Positions 42,078-50,777 of a stretch of 64,000 bases of DNA are shown here, piece by piece. Position 1 is the stretch's first letter, and the number at the start of each line of letters is the position of its first letter. A program made the position numbers and the translations under genes. The stretch covers positions 248,001 to 312,000 of the forward strand of contig NZ_JBHSYQ010000015.1 of the NCBI RefSeq assembly GCF_042662225.1, read 5' to 3'. The notes under the pieces were generated by a model. The model saw only the letters and a program-made list of their open reading frames with translations. It made no database searches and was not told the origin of the DNA. The stretch comes from Nibribacter roseus. Its GTDB lineage: Bacteria; Bacteroidota; Bacteroidia; Cytophagales; Hymenobacteraceae.

Positions 42078-42281
42078 GTGTACATCATCAAAGTAAAGGG
42101 CAAGGCCAAGATTCCGGATTACATTCAGCTGCGCGATGAAAACTTCGTGCTGATCGCTTATTTTCGAGCAGACCGGCCTCTGAAGAATATGGACCGCTAT
42201 GGACTTGGCGGAAAAGAAGAAGCTTTGGCTGCCCTTATTGAAAGCCTGGAGTTTGGCAAATTGCAGAAGCTGGACATTTAG
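42078..42281 (+). CDS. Small conserved-type protein, unknown function
   Basis: 67 residues from a GTG start (MYIIKVKGKAKIPDYIQLRDENFVL). It is mixed alpha/beta, with a strand-rich first half and a C-terminal helix (EALAALIESLEFGKLQKLDI); no membrane segment or signal. Codon use and the regular sequence look genuine. It sits between the transaldolase and ftsE genes. I do not recognise the family. Confidence 0.55.
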   Translation: MYIIKVKGKAKIPDYIQLRDENFVLIAYFRADRPLKNMDRYGLGGKEEALAALIESLEFGKLQKLDI

Positions 42282-42373
42282 TTTTTCTGTTTGGGCTACA
42301 CCAGCTGCCCTGTCTCTTGCGTTGTTAAAGAAAGTTTGAAGAAGGCACCCAGAAGTGCCGGTGTTAGATTGCT

Positions 42374-43084
42374 ATGGAGTTCTCATCTAATTCAGTGGTT
42401 CAGTTACAGAAAGTTTCAATCTTCCAAGAGGTAAACACCATTTTGGCAGAGGTGAGCTTTGCCATTGAGAAAGGAGAATTTGTTTATTTGGTTGGGCGTA
42501 CCGGAAGCGGGAAAAGCTCCTTGCTTAAAACGCTGTATGCAGACTTGCCACTGAAAGTGGGAACCGCGCAGGTAGCAGGTTTTAATATTCATGCCATCAA
42601 TTGGAGCCAGGTGCCCTACCTGCGCCGTAAAATTGGTATAGTCTTTCAGGATTTCCAGTTACTGTTTGATCGTAGCGTTTCTGATAACCTTAGGTTTGTG
42701 TTGAAAGCCACCGGCTGGAAAGATAATTCCAAAATCAAGAACCGCATTTCTGAAGTGCTGATGCGGGTGGGGCTTGACTCTGCCGCCAATAAAATGCCGC
42801 ACCAACTTTCTGGTGGTGAGCAGCAGCGGGTAGTTATTGCCCGGGCCCTGTTGAATGAACCTGTCATTTTATTCGCAGACGAGCCTACTGGAAACCTTGA
42901 CCCAGACGTTACCCAGGGCATTATGGAGCTCTTTCAGGAAATCAATAACAGCGGTACCGCCATTCTTATGGCTACACACAACCACCATATCCTGAAGCGA
43001 TATCCGCGCCGTATTTTAAAATGCGAGCGGGGGCGGGTGCTCGATTCTGCCAAAGAGACCTTTGACCTGGTAGATGGTTTCTGA
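42374..43084 (+). CDS. ftsE: Cell division ATP-binding protein FtsE
   Basis: 236-residue ABC ATPase; with FtsX it controls peptidoglycan hydrolases at the septum. Walker A GRTGSGKSSLLKTL, the FtsE-type stretch VPYLRRKIGIVFQDFQLLFDRSV, signature LSGGEQQRVVIARALL, Walker B VILFADEPTGNLDP and the H-loop MATHNHHIL. ftsX is not adjacent, unlike in proteobacteria. The stop overlaps the start of a glycosyltransferase gene by 11 bases. Confidence 0.88.
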   Translation: MEFSSNSVVQLQKVSIFQEVNTILAEVSFAIEKGEFVYLVGRTGSGKSSLLKTLYADLPLKVGTAQVAGFNIHAINWSQVPYLRRKIGIVFQDFQLLFDRSVSDNLRFVLKATGWKDNSKIKNRISEVLMRVGLDSAANKMPHQLSGGEQQRVVIARALLNEPVILFADEPTGNLDPDVTQGIMELFQEINNSGTAILMATHNHHILKRYPRRILKCERGRVLDSAKETFDLVDGF

Positions 43085-43958
43085 GATTTCCATTCTTATT
43101 CCGGTTTATAACCAAAACGTGCTTCCGCTGGTGGAGGCTTTACTACTTCAGGCTTCCTCACTAACGGTTCCTTATGAAATAAGGGTGTATGACGATGGCT
43201 CATCTGCTGAAGTAAAATCAGTTAATCAACGTCTTTCTTCTCAGCCAAATGTGGTCTACCAAGAAGTCGCAGAGAATATTGGCCGCTCCAAAATCAGGTA
43301 TTTACTGGCGCAGGAAGCCCAATATGAGTGGCTTTTATTTTTGGATAATGACGTGTTGCCCGCAAAGGAAGATTTTCTACTTAAGTACATTCAAAACAGC
43401 AAAGCACCAGTAGCGGTGGGAGGCGTGGCTTATCAAGAAAAATATCCTAGAGAAGCTAAACTACGGTGGTTGTACGGTAAAAACAGAGAGCAGGCAAGTT
43501 CATTTAACAGACAAAAAACGCCGTATGATCGGGTTTTCTTCAGTAATCTGTTGTTAAAAAAACAGGTCTTCCTGACAGCCATGGCCGGCATAGCCGTGCA
43601 GGGGTATGGTCATGAAGACTCTTTATTTGCCCATAGGTTAAAACTGGAACAGGTAGACGTTCAGCATCTTGATAATTACGTTTATCACCTGGGCCTTGAA
43701 TCGGCTGACGTTTTTCTGGCAAAAACAGAACAGGCGATAGAGAATTTGGTGCATCTGCAAAAAACAGAGGGGCTTGGGCAGGAAAGCATGCTGTTCAAGA
43801 CTTACTGCAAACTAAAAAGTACGGGTCTTGTGGGAAGGCTGAAAAGTCAGTTGCACTGGCTGTTGCCGGTGTTACGAAGAAATTTGAGATCAGAGAACCC
43901 GAGCTTATTTTTGTTTGACCTGTACAAACTTTTGTTGCTTATAAAATATGTGAAGTGA
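43074..43958 (+). CDS. Glycosyltransferase family 2 protein
   Basis: 294 residues of the GT-A fold: ISILIPVYNQNVLPLVEALL at the start, EIRVYDDGSS, NIGRSKIRYLLA, and the metal-binding LFLDNDVLP (DxD type), then GYGHEDSLFAHRL in the acceptor part. It transfers a sugar from a nucleotide donor, probably to a cell-envelope glycan. No membrane segments. It overlaps ftsE by 11 bases, so it is translationally coupled to a division gene. Confidence 0.85.
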   Translation: MVSEISILIPVYNQNVLPLVEALLLQASSLTVPYEIRVYDDGSSAEVKSVNQRLSSQPNVVYQEVAENIGRSKIRYLLAQEAQYEWLLFLDNDVLPAKEDFLLKYIQNSKAPVAVGGVAYQEKYPREAKLRWLYGKNREQASSFNRQKTPYDRVFFSNLLLKKQVFLTAMAGIAVQGYGHEDSLFAHRLKLEQVDVQHLDNYVYHLGLESADVFLAKTEQAIENLVHLQKTEGLGQESMLFKTYCKLKSTGLVGRLKSQLHWLLPVLRRNLRSENPSLFLFDLYKLLLLIKYVK

Positions 43959-43960
43959 GT

Positions 43961-43996
43961 TATAGGGCTACTTTTTATAAAACAGGCCTAAAACAG
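43961..43996. repeat. Interspersed palindrome, copy 17
   Basis: TAGGGCTACTTTTTATAAAA then CAGGCCTAAAACAG; three bases after the glycosyltransferase stop. Confidence 0.65.
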
Positions 43997-44025
43997 CAAG
44001 AGCCTCACCAAAGGTGAGGCTCTTG
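43997..44025. terminator. Bidirectional intrinsic terminator
   Basis: 13-bp stem CAAGAGCCTCACC / GGTGAGGCTCTTG with an AAA loop, between convergent genes. Confidence 0.8.
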
Positions 44026-44052
44026 CATTACATTCATTTCTCTGTTAATGAA

Positions 44053-44898
44053 TTAGTTTTTGTCATCATCAATGACATTTTCTACTTTATTAGCAGCTTT
44101 CTCAGCAGTATTCCCTACTGCTTTACCTGCTTTCTCAGCAGAGTTTCCTACCGCTTTACCGGCATCTTTCACTCCGCCTTTCACGTCTTTACCAGTTTCC
44201 TTCAGATTAGAACCTACATTACCGGCAGTATTTCCGGCTTTGCTGGCGTTCTTCATGGTAATATATTTTGTTTTAGCCTTTGCAATTTCCCACTTGTCTT
44301 TGTCGGTTAATTGGCTTTGCAATGCATTCTTGCGGTCATCAAGCTCATTCCAGTAGTTCTCAACAACTTTCCAGTCGTCATTGGTATAGTTGTTTTTATT
44401 GGCTTCTACATGTGCCACAAATGCCTCGTAAGCTTCTCTGATATCACGGGCTGAACTAAAGGATGAAACTTTAGTTTCATCCATCATAGACATATCTACA
44501 GTAGACATACCGGCGCTTTGGTTATTTTGACGCCAAGTGTTGTACTGTTGCTCACGCGTATTCCAGGCGTTGTTGTATCTAGTTTGCAGTTCTTCATATT
44601 CCTGACGGCGTCTTTCATCGAACTCACCCTCATACTGGGCTACGGCATTACGTCTGGTGTCATAATCGGTACGCCACTGCTCCATTTGAGCGTTAGCGTC
44701 TGTAGTGGTTGAGTCCCAGCCACGGTTCACGTCTTGTTCAAACGCGGTAACATGGCTTCTGTAATCTTCAAAAGCCTGATCACTGGTCATGGCAGTTTCA
44801 CCGGTTTCAGTGCGGCTACAAGCTATTTGGCCAAAAGCCATAAGAAAAGCTGCCAAATACACTATGCTATGTTTTTTAAATAAATTCATAATTTTCAT
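44053..44898 (-). CDS. Lipoprotein with LEA-like repeat tail, unknown function
   Basis: 281 residues. Signal with a lipobox-like GQIAC (Cys27), then a long charged helical region rich in Arg, Glu, Gln and Trp (EQWRTDYDTRRNAVAQYEGE) likely to form a coiled coil, and a C-terminal low-complexity tail with repeats of the type GKAVGN-AEKAGKAVGNTAEKA, reminiscent of late-embryogenesis-abundant proteins. Probably an envelope stress protein; I do not recognise a catalytic domain. ATG 44889 is an alternative start. It has no operon partner. Confidence 0.6.
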   Translation of the reverse strand: MKIMNLFKKHSIVYLAAFLMAFGQIACSRTETGETAMTSDQAFEDYRSHVTAFEQDVNRGWDSTTTDANAQMEQWRTDYDTRRNAVAQYEGEFDERRRQEYEELQTRYNNAWNTREQQYNTWRQNNQSAGMSTVDMSMMDETKVSSFSSARDIREAYEAFVAHVEANKNNYTNDDWKVVENYWNELDDRKNALQSQLTDKDKWEIAKAKTKYITMKNASKAGNTAGNVGSNLKETGKDVKGGVKDAGKAVGNSAEKAGKAVGNTAEKAANKVENVIDDDKN

Positions 44899-45061
44899 AG
44901 TTTAGTAATTTTTTAGTGTTTACTAAAAGTTCTTAGTGACTTGAACGAGTTTAAAATTAGGATGTTTCGTGAGAGGTCGAGTTATGAAATATTATACTTT
45001 TTGTAGAATGAAGCTATTGGAGATAAGATAATATTATTATAATAAATAGGTTCAATTCCGT

Positions 45062-45091
45062 TCTCATCCGGTTTCCCCTAATTATATTTGC
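45062..45091 (+). promoter_or_regulatory. Promoter of the aminotransferase gene (TTC-N19-TATATTTG)
   Basis: TATATTTG at 45084-45091 with TTC 19 bases upstream (45062-45064). The ATG at 45109 gives a leader of about 10 bases. It probably drives the first four genes of the polysaccharide locus. Confidence 0.6.
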
Positions 45092-45108
45092 TTCTTAATA
45101 TTTATTGA

Positions 45109-46239
45109 ATGAATCAATTGCAGATGGTAGACCTAAAAGGTCAATACCAACGCCTGAAACCACAGATTGATGCGGCCATGCAAGCCGTAATAGACAGCAC
45201 CGCCTTCATCAATGGCCCTCAGGTAAAAACCTTTGCTCAAAACCTTTCCAACTATTTACAGGTGGCGCATGTGGTGCCTTGTGCCAACGGCACCGACGCC
45301 CTGCAAATTGCATTGATGGCTCTTGACCTTCCGCAAGGGGGGGAAGTAATTGTGCCTGCTTTCAATTATGTGGCCACCGCTGAAGTAATAGCCTTATTAG
45401 GGTTGAAGCCAGTGTTTGTAGATGTGCTACCAGATACTTTTTGCATAGACCCTGCCAAGGTAAGGGAGGCAATAACTGAGAAAACTGTAGCTATCATGCC
45501 GGTTCATCTTTTTGGGCAGTGTGCGCCCATGGAAGAGATTATGGATCTGGCCATTGCGCAGGAGCTTTTTGTCATTGAAGACAACGCCCAGGCCATAGGT
45601 GCAGAATATGTTGATGCCGAAGGTGGAACTTCATTTGCCGGCACTATTGGGCATGTGGGAACAACTTCATTCTTTCCGTCTAAGAATTTAGGATGCATGG
45701 GAGATGGAGGGGCTATTTTTACCCAAGACGAAGACATTGCTTTGGTACTACAGCAAACGGCCAACCATGGCCAGCATAAGAAATACCATTACTCAAGGGT
45801 AGGGGTAAATTCAAGGTTAGATACGCTACAGGCAGCCCTGTTAGACGTGAAGTTGCAGCACCTAGATGATTTCATTTTGCGCAGGCAGAAAGCGGCTGCG
45901 TTTTATGATTCATTTTTTGCAGAGGCAGAACAAATACAAATACCCACTTTAGCACCTTACAGCAGCCATGTTTTCCACCAATATACATTACGCGTGCCCG
46001 CAGAAGACCGGGATGCTTTGAAGGCTTATTTGCATGAGAAGGAAATACCCAGCATGATCTATTACCCAGTTCCGCTGCACCTGCACGAGGCTTATTCCTT
46101 CTTAGGACACAAAGCAGGAGATTTTCCGGTTTCTGAAGATCTTTGCCAAAAGGTAATTTCGCTGCCAATGCATACTGAGTTAACGCAGGAGCAACAGACT
46201 TTTATAGCAGAAGCCGTTTTAGCATTCTTCAAAAATTAG
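45109..46239 (+). CDS. DegT/DnrJ/EryC1/StrS sugar aminotransferase
   Basis: 376-residue PLP aminotransferase acting on nucleotide-bound keto sugars. Evidence: MVDLKGQYQRLKPQID at the start, VPCANGTDALQIAL, PAFNYVATAEVIALLG, MPVHLFGQCAPM, VIEDNAQAIGAEY, the PLP-Lys motif TSFFPSKNLGCMGDGGAIFT, and HVFHQYTLRV near the end. Together with the following Gfo/Idh dehydrogenase it resembles the WbpE/WbpB pair that makes UDP-diacetamido-uronic acids. That specific role is inferred. Confidence 0.88.
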   Translation: MNQLQMVDLKGQYQRLKPQIDAAMQAVIDSTAFINGPQVKTFAQNLSNYLQVAHVVPCANGTDALQIALMALDLPQGGEVIVPAFNYVATAEVIALLGLKPVFVDVLPDTFCIDPAKVREAITEKTVAIMPVHLFGQCAPMEEIMDLAIAQELFVIEDNAQAIGAEYVDAEGGTSFAGTIGHVGTTSFFPSKNLGCMGDGGAIFTQDEDIALVLQQTANHGQHKKYHYSRVGVNSRLDTLQAALLDVKLQHLDDFILRRQKAAAFYDSFFAEAEQIQIPTLAPYSSHVFHQYTLRVPAEDRDALKAYLHEKEIPSMIYYPVPLHLHEAYSFLGHKAGDFPVSEDLCQKVISLPMHTELTQEQQTFIAEAVLAFFKN

Positions 46240-46271
46240 TTTTATAGTTTTCCTTACAGGAGATAGAACAG

Positions 46272-46313
46272 TTCTTTTTGAGCTGTTTTTCTAAAAACAG
46301 GCTTAAAACAGAA
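46272..46313. repeat. Interspersed palindrome, copy 18
   Basis: TTCTTTTTGAGCTGTTTTT and AAAACAGGCTTAAAACAGAA halves, between the aminotransferase and dehydrogenase genes. Confidence 0.8.
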
Positions 46314-46327
46314 TCAATAATTTTTTT

Positions 46328-47359
46328 ATGCCAGACAAAATAAAGTTTGCCGTCATTGGGGCGGGTCATATTGGCAAGCGCCATGCTACCATGGCACAGC
46401 GGTATCCGGAAGGTGAATTAGTGGCTATGGTAGATACTGACCCGGCACGTAGGGCGGAAGTAGAGGCCTTTGGAGTTCCCTTTTTTGAAAGCACTGAAAA
46501 GTTCTTTGCCGAGGGGCCCAAGGCTGATGTCATCTGTGTCTGCACTCCCAATGGCTATCACGCTGAGCAAGCTATAATGGCGCTGGAGAATAGCTGTCAT
46601 GTGGTGTGTGAAAAACCTATGGCGCTCAGTAAGGCAGACTGTGAACGGATCATCTACAAATCTTTGCAGACGTCAAAGTTGGTGTTTTGCGTGATGCAGA
46701 ACCGCTACAGTCCGCCTTCTCTCTGGCTGAAGGAAATGATTTCTGAAAACCGTTTAGGGCAGATTTTTATGGTACAGATTAACTGCTACTGGAACCGCGA
46801 TGAGCGCTACTACAAAGCGGGTACTTGGAAAGGAGATCAGAAATTAGATGGTGGAACCTTGTTTACGCAGTTCAGTCACTTTATTGATATCATGTACTGG
46901 CTCTTTGGTGACATCAAAAACATCAGTGGCCGGTTTATGGACTACACCCACCAAACCCTCACTGATTTTGAAGACAGCGGGCTCATTCAGTTTGAGTTTA
47001 TGAACGGGGGCAACGGCTGCCTTAATTACTCCACTGCCGTGTGGGACACTAACTTAGAAAGCAGCATCACCATTATTGGCGAAAAAGGCAGTATAAAAGT
47101 GGGTGGACAGTACATGAATGAGGTGGAGTATTGCCATGTGCAGGATTATGAAATGCCGGAGTTGGCCCCTAGCAACCCTGCCAACGACTATGGTCATTAC
47201 AAAGGCAGCGCCGCCAACCACCATTACATTTTTGAAAATGTAATTGACACTCTTAAAGGAAAATCATTCGCCACCACCAACGCACTGGAAGGTCTGAAGG
47301 TAGTGGAGATTATAGAGCGAATTTATTCCCTACGGGAGCAATTAAAAACTAGAAACTAA
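46328..47359 (+). CDS. Gfo/Idh/MocA-family nucleotide-sugar dehydrogenase
   Basis: 343-residue NAD-dependent oxidoreductase: Rossmann start FAVIGAGHIGKRHATMAQR, MVDTDPARR, VCTPNGYHAEQAIMAL, and the CEKPMAL motif with catalytic Lys. The C-terminal substrate domain contains GTLFTQFSHFIDIMYWLFGD, typical of WbpB/WlbA-type enzymes that oxidise the 3-position of UDP-N-acetylglucosaminuronate. Partner acetyltransferases (WbpD type) are not in the window. Confidence 0.85.
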   Translation: MPDKIKFAVIGAGHIGKRHATMAQRYPEGELVAMVDTDPARRAEVEAFGVPFFESTEKFFAEGPKADVICVCTPNGYHAEQAIMALENSCHVVCEKPMALSKADCERIIYKSLQTSKLVFCVMQNRYSPPSLWLKEMISENRLGQIFMVQINCYWNRDERYYKAGTWKGDQKLDGGTLFTQFSHFIDIMYWLFGDIKNISGRFMDYTHQTLTDFEDSGLIQFEFMNGGNGCLNYSTAVWDTNLESSITIIGEKGSIKVGGQYMNEVEYCHVQDYEMPELAPSNPANDYGHYKGSAANHHYIFENVIDTLKGKSFATTNALEGLKVVEIIERIYSLREQLKTRN

Positions 47360-47510
47360 AAATATACTTTGGAGGAAATCTGCTGGTAATAAGTTAGAGA
47401 ATGCATGTGAAAATTTGCCTTTTCGCCTGCAATTTAAAACTCGCACTTAACCCCCTTTTCCTTCCATTAAATTTCTAATTTTTAATTCATAATTTTTAAT
47501 TAAAAAAAGA

Positions 47511-48197
47511 ATGGCCGTTTCAGATTTTTACGACGAATATACCGAGCAGCAGTTTAAGAAAGGAATTCACATTAGGCACCGGACTATTCTGAAGAACCTG
47601 AAAAAAGCAGGCCTGAAAGCTGATTCAAAAGTATTAGAGATTGGCTGCGGCATAGGCACGGTTACTCACCTCATAGCTAAAGCCACGCCACAAGGCAAGG
47701 TCTTAGCCGTTGATATTAGCCCAAAAAGTATAGAAATGGCTCGCAAATTCAACCAGCAGTTCAGCCATGTAGAATTTGCCGTTACGGACATGACGGACTT
47801 TAGCCGACCAGAAAAGTTTGACTTTGTAGTGCTGCCTGATGTCATAGAACATATACCACTGGAGCAGCATCCGCATCTGTTTAAGGTAATTGCTCAGCAC
47901 CTTCATGAAAATTCTACGGTTGCTATCAATATACCGCACCCGTTGTACCTAACATGGGTGCGTGAACACCAGCCGGAGTTGCTGCAAGTGATAGACCAAC
48001 CAATACATACAGACGAATTGCTTCAGAACACCTATGCCGCTGGCTTCTATCTGGAAAAACTGAAGAGTTACTCTCTGTTTACCACCACTTTTGATTACCA
48101 ATGGATAATTTTAAGGCCACGGTTAGTTCCAACAGAGGTAAAGGTAAAATCTAAAGTGTCACTTAAGTTACAGGATCTTTATTCTAAGTGGCTGTAA
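47511..48197 (+). CDS. Class I SAM-dependent methyltransferase
   Basis: 228 residues with motif I VLEIGCGIGTVTHLIA, motif II LAVDISPKSIEMARK, and the UbiE-like VVLPDVIEHIPLEQHPHLF (motif IV), so the core fold is complete. The position in a polysaccharide gene set suggests a sugar or lipid-linked intermediate as acceptor, but this is not shown. Downstream gene begins 20 bases after the stop. Confidence 0.85.
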   Translation: MAVSDFYDEYTEQQFKKGIHIRHRTILKNLKKAGLKADSKVLEIGCGIGTVTHLIAKATPQGKVLAVDISPKSIEMARKFNQQFSHVEFAVTDMTDFSRPEKFDFVVLPDVIEHIPLEQHPHLFKVIAQHLHENSTVAINIPHPLYLTWVREHQPELLQVIDQPIHTDELLQNTYAAGFYLEKLKSYSLFTTTFDYQWIILRPRLVPTEVKVKSKVSLKLQDLYSKWL

Positions 48198-48217
48198 ATT
48201 CTGTTTTGTAATGAAGC

Positions 48218-49285
48218 ATGTCAGAGCGTAAACCTGTACTGTTATATTTCTATCCGGGACTTTCTTCTTTTGTAGTGAAAGACTTGCAGCTGATGGAGCA
48301 GCAGTATGAGGTGCGGCACATGGGTTTTCTCCCATCAAAAAAATGGAAGACTCCTTTTACATGGTTCGGGCAGCTACTCTTCTTGCTCCGTCATATTTGG
48401 GAAGCTGACATTTTAGTTTGCATGTTTGCTGGCTACCATTCCTTTTTTCCGGCTCTTTTTGGGAAAACAGGCCAAAAACCGACTTTAATAATGGCCGGTG
48501 GTACAGACTGTGTTTCTTTCCCTAGCATTAACTACGGCTGTTTCTCTAAACCTGTATTAGGCACCTTCACAAAATGGTCTTACCACTTGGCGGCTCACAT
48601 AGCGCCCGTGCATGAAAAGCTTGTGTGGCAGGAATACACTTATCAACCAAATGATTATCCTTACCAAGGATTTCGCTACCACTGCCCAGGCTTAAAGACC
48701 CCGCATACGGTCGTTTACAATGGCTATAACCCTACTGCCTGGCTTCCAGCTTCTGGTGTAACTCGTAAGCCAAAGTCATTTTTGACGGTGTGTGCTGGAT
48801 TGCACATGCGCTTCACGCAAAAATTAAAAGGCATAGATCTTATTTTAGAAGCGGCCAGACAATTGCCTGACGCAGTTTTCACTATTGTGGGGGCGCCAGA
48901 GGGATATAGATTTCCTGATCAACCAGAAAATCTTACTTTGCTACCATTGATGCCTTTAGCTGATTTGCGGGCGGTATACAGTGCACATTTCTTTTACCTG
49001 CAGCTTTCTCTATCTGAAGGTTTTCCCAATGCACTAAGCGAAAGCATGCTTTGTGGTTGTGTGCCAATTGTAAGCCATGTAGCCGGTATGCCAGACATAG
49101 TGGGAGACTCAGGATATGTGCTGCCGAAAAAAGACCCAACGCTGTTGGCGCAGTTGCTAAAAAAAGCTATTGCAGATGCTAAGGCTATTGATGGTCTAAA
49201 GTGTAGAGAAAGAATTGCCACACATTTTCCTGCAATTAAAAGAGAGCAGGCGCTATTGCAATTACTGCATACCTTAAGAAAATAA
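48218..49285 (+). CDS. Glycosyltransferase family 4 protein
   Basis: 355-residue GT-B enzyme. The C-terminal half has the donor site: SFLTVCAGLHMRFTQKLKGID, EAARQLPDAVFTIVGAPEG, LSLSEGFPNALSESMLCGCVPIVS with the EX7E glutamates, and GDSGYVLPKKD. The N-terminal half is divergent. A palindrome-like stretch lies in the coding sequence at 48442-48480. It is the last plus-strand gene of the polysaccharide locus, five bases from the convergent T9SS protein gene. Confidence 0.85.
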   Translation: MSERKPVLLYFYPGLSSFVVKDLQLMEQQYEVRHMGFLPSKKWKTPFTWFGQLLFLLRHIWEADILVCMFAGYHSFFPALFGKTGQKPTLIMAGGTDCVSFPSINYGCFSKPVLGTFTKWSYHLAAHIAPVHEKLVWQEYTYQPNDYPYQGFRYHCPGLKTPHTVVYNGYNPTAWLPASGVTRKPKSFLTVCAGLHMRFTQKLKGIDLILEAARQLPDAVFTIVGAPEGYRFPDQPENLTLLPLMPLADLRAVYSAHFFYLQLSLSEGFPNALSESMLCGCVPIVSHVAGMPDIVGDSGYVLPKKDPTLLAQLLKKAIADAKAIDGLKCRERIATHFPAIKREQALLQLLHTLRK

Positions 49286-49290
49286 AGCTG

Positions 49291-50697
49291 TTATCTTACT
49301 ATCTCAACCCAGCCTTTGTAGTTTTGATTCAAAGCTTTATTTGAGAAGTGGTAATAATAGGTGCCTTCTGATATGTTTTCTCCTGCCCAGTCATTCCTAT
49401 AATCAGACGATTGGTATACTTGCCTGCCCCAGCGATCATACACGATCAGTCGCCAAGTAGACTGTTCACTGCTACCCCACCAGAAAAGTCCTTTTACCAC
49501 AAATTTGTCATTGTTACCGTCACCATTCGGTGTGAAAATATTGGGGATGGTAATACCTGCGCAGTCAGACTCTGAAGTGGGCATATAAAATATTTCCTTC
49601 TGAACAGTAAACTCTATCCCATCCTTAACCACATGTAGGCTTACCAGCTGCCTACCTTCCTGAGAAAAATTGTGTGACACAGTCAGCTGATTTTGAATGG
49701 TAAGGTTTTCAATCTGCCACTGAAAACTATCAAAAGGAAAATCAATTTCGGTCTGAAACTGGAATGAATTTGTTTTGCAATCAAAAGTATAGGAGAAGTC
49801 TGGCGTAGGGCAAACCTCAATATTGATTTCTCCAAAATAAGAGTTGCCTCTTTGGTCTTTTGCCTCTAAGCTGTAAATGCCAGGTTGGCTAACTTCAATA
49901 GTGGGAGCTGTAGAGCCGTTACTCCATTTATAGCTAGCGTAACCTGGTGCCTTCAAGATTTGGGTTGTACCCTCTTTTAAACAAAATTCATTCCCGCGGT
50001 CAATTTGCAGTGGTCTGCTCGCCTCTTTGTTTATTTCGTTTTTAGTTAATTCTCTGTTGTAAATTTTTACATCGTCTATTTTCCCATGGAAATAAATGCT
50101 GTTGGTATTGCCCTGCCGGTGAGAGCCGACAAATGTTCTAGTGTCTCCTGTGTTTGATTTAGGATAGCCTGTTACCTTACGGCTTTTAAGTTTCACGCCA
50201 TTTAAATAGAAATGGGTGGAGTCACTGTTTATGGTAATTGCAAAGTGGTACCAAGTGTTGGGTGAAACATCTGCCGTATCTCTTGAGCTGGTAATATGAG
50301 TGGCAATTTTAGGAACACCGGCAATTTGTTTGACTTCTATGGCGGTTAAGCCATAGTTTAGATTTGGGTTGTCAGAAACATACATAACCCTTGACGAATT
50401 GTCTATGGTGTGCGCATTAAACCAAAAACTGATTGTCTTTGGAAGAAAATCAAAACTATTGGGTAGAATAATGTTGTCATTGATTCCATCAAAATAGTAG
50501 GCACTGTTTGGGGTTCCGAATCGGTTGGTGGTCAAGATAGCACCATTTACAGTGGCATGGTAGTTATTGCCCGCTACATCTCTGGCATTCCCGTCAAATG
50601 GGTAATGAGCTATCAGCCTCTCAGTTGTAGTTTGGGCAGAGAGATTTATAACATTAAGAACAGAAAGACAAATAAAGTATAAGATCTTGTATTTCAT
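49291..50697 (-). CDS. LamG-domain protein with T9SS gliding-motility C-terminal domain
   Basis: 468 residues from ATG 50697 (signal peptide MKYKILYFICLSVLN, cleaved near LSAQ). A LamG/concanavalin-like domain (about 25-215; LIAHYPFDGNARDVAGN, YYFDGINDNIIL, SFWFNAHTID) is followed by an Ig/PKD-like region and by a C-terminal domain starting IPNIFTPNGDGNNDKF and ending YYYHFSNKALNQNYKGWVEIVR, the CHU_C/type B sorting signal for export by the type IX system. Probably a surface adhesin or glycan-binding protein. A start at 50724 is also possible. Confidence 0.82.
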   Translation of the reverse strand: MKYKILYFICLSVLNVINLSAQTTTERLIAHYPFDGNARDVAGNNYHATVNGAILTTNRFGTPNSAYYFDGINDNIILPNSFDFLPKTISFWFNAHTIDNSSRVMYVSDNPNLNYGLTAIEVKQIAGVPKIATHITSSRDTADVSPNTWYHFAITINSDSTHFYLNGVKLKSRKVTGYPKSNTGDTRTFVGSHRQGNTNSIYFHGKIDDVKIYNRELTKNEINKEASRPLQIDRGNEFCLKEGTTQILKAPGYASYKWSNGSTAPTIEVSQPGIYSLEAKDQRGNSYFGEINIEVCPTPDFSYTFDCKTNSFQFQTEIDFPFDSFQWQIENLTIQNQLTVSHNFSQEGRQLVSLHVVKDGIEFTVQKEIFYMPTSESDCAGITIPNIFTPNGDGNNDKFVVKGLFWWGSSEQSTWRLIVYDRWGRQVYQSSDYRNDWAGENISEGTYYYHFSNKALNQNYKGWVEIVR

Positions 50698-50777
50698 GGG
50701 TGTTAGATTAGATATAGTAAACACTATAAATAAATCTTGTTTGCACTTTATACTTTATGAAAGTTAAGCTTCTTTTT

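Noticed and set aside
45012..45108. tRNA or riboswitch in the AT-rich leader before the aminotransferase gene
   Set aside because: No cloverleaf or conserved riboswitch core could be drawn; the region holds a normal promoter only.
47468..47505. AT-rich repeat TAATTTTTAATTCAT before the methyltransferase gene
   Set aside because: It is a simple low-complexity direct repeat; not distinct enough from base composition to list as a repeat family.
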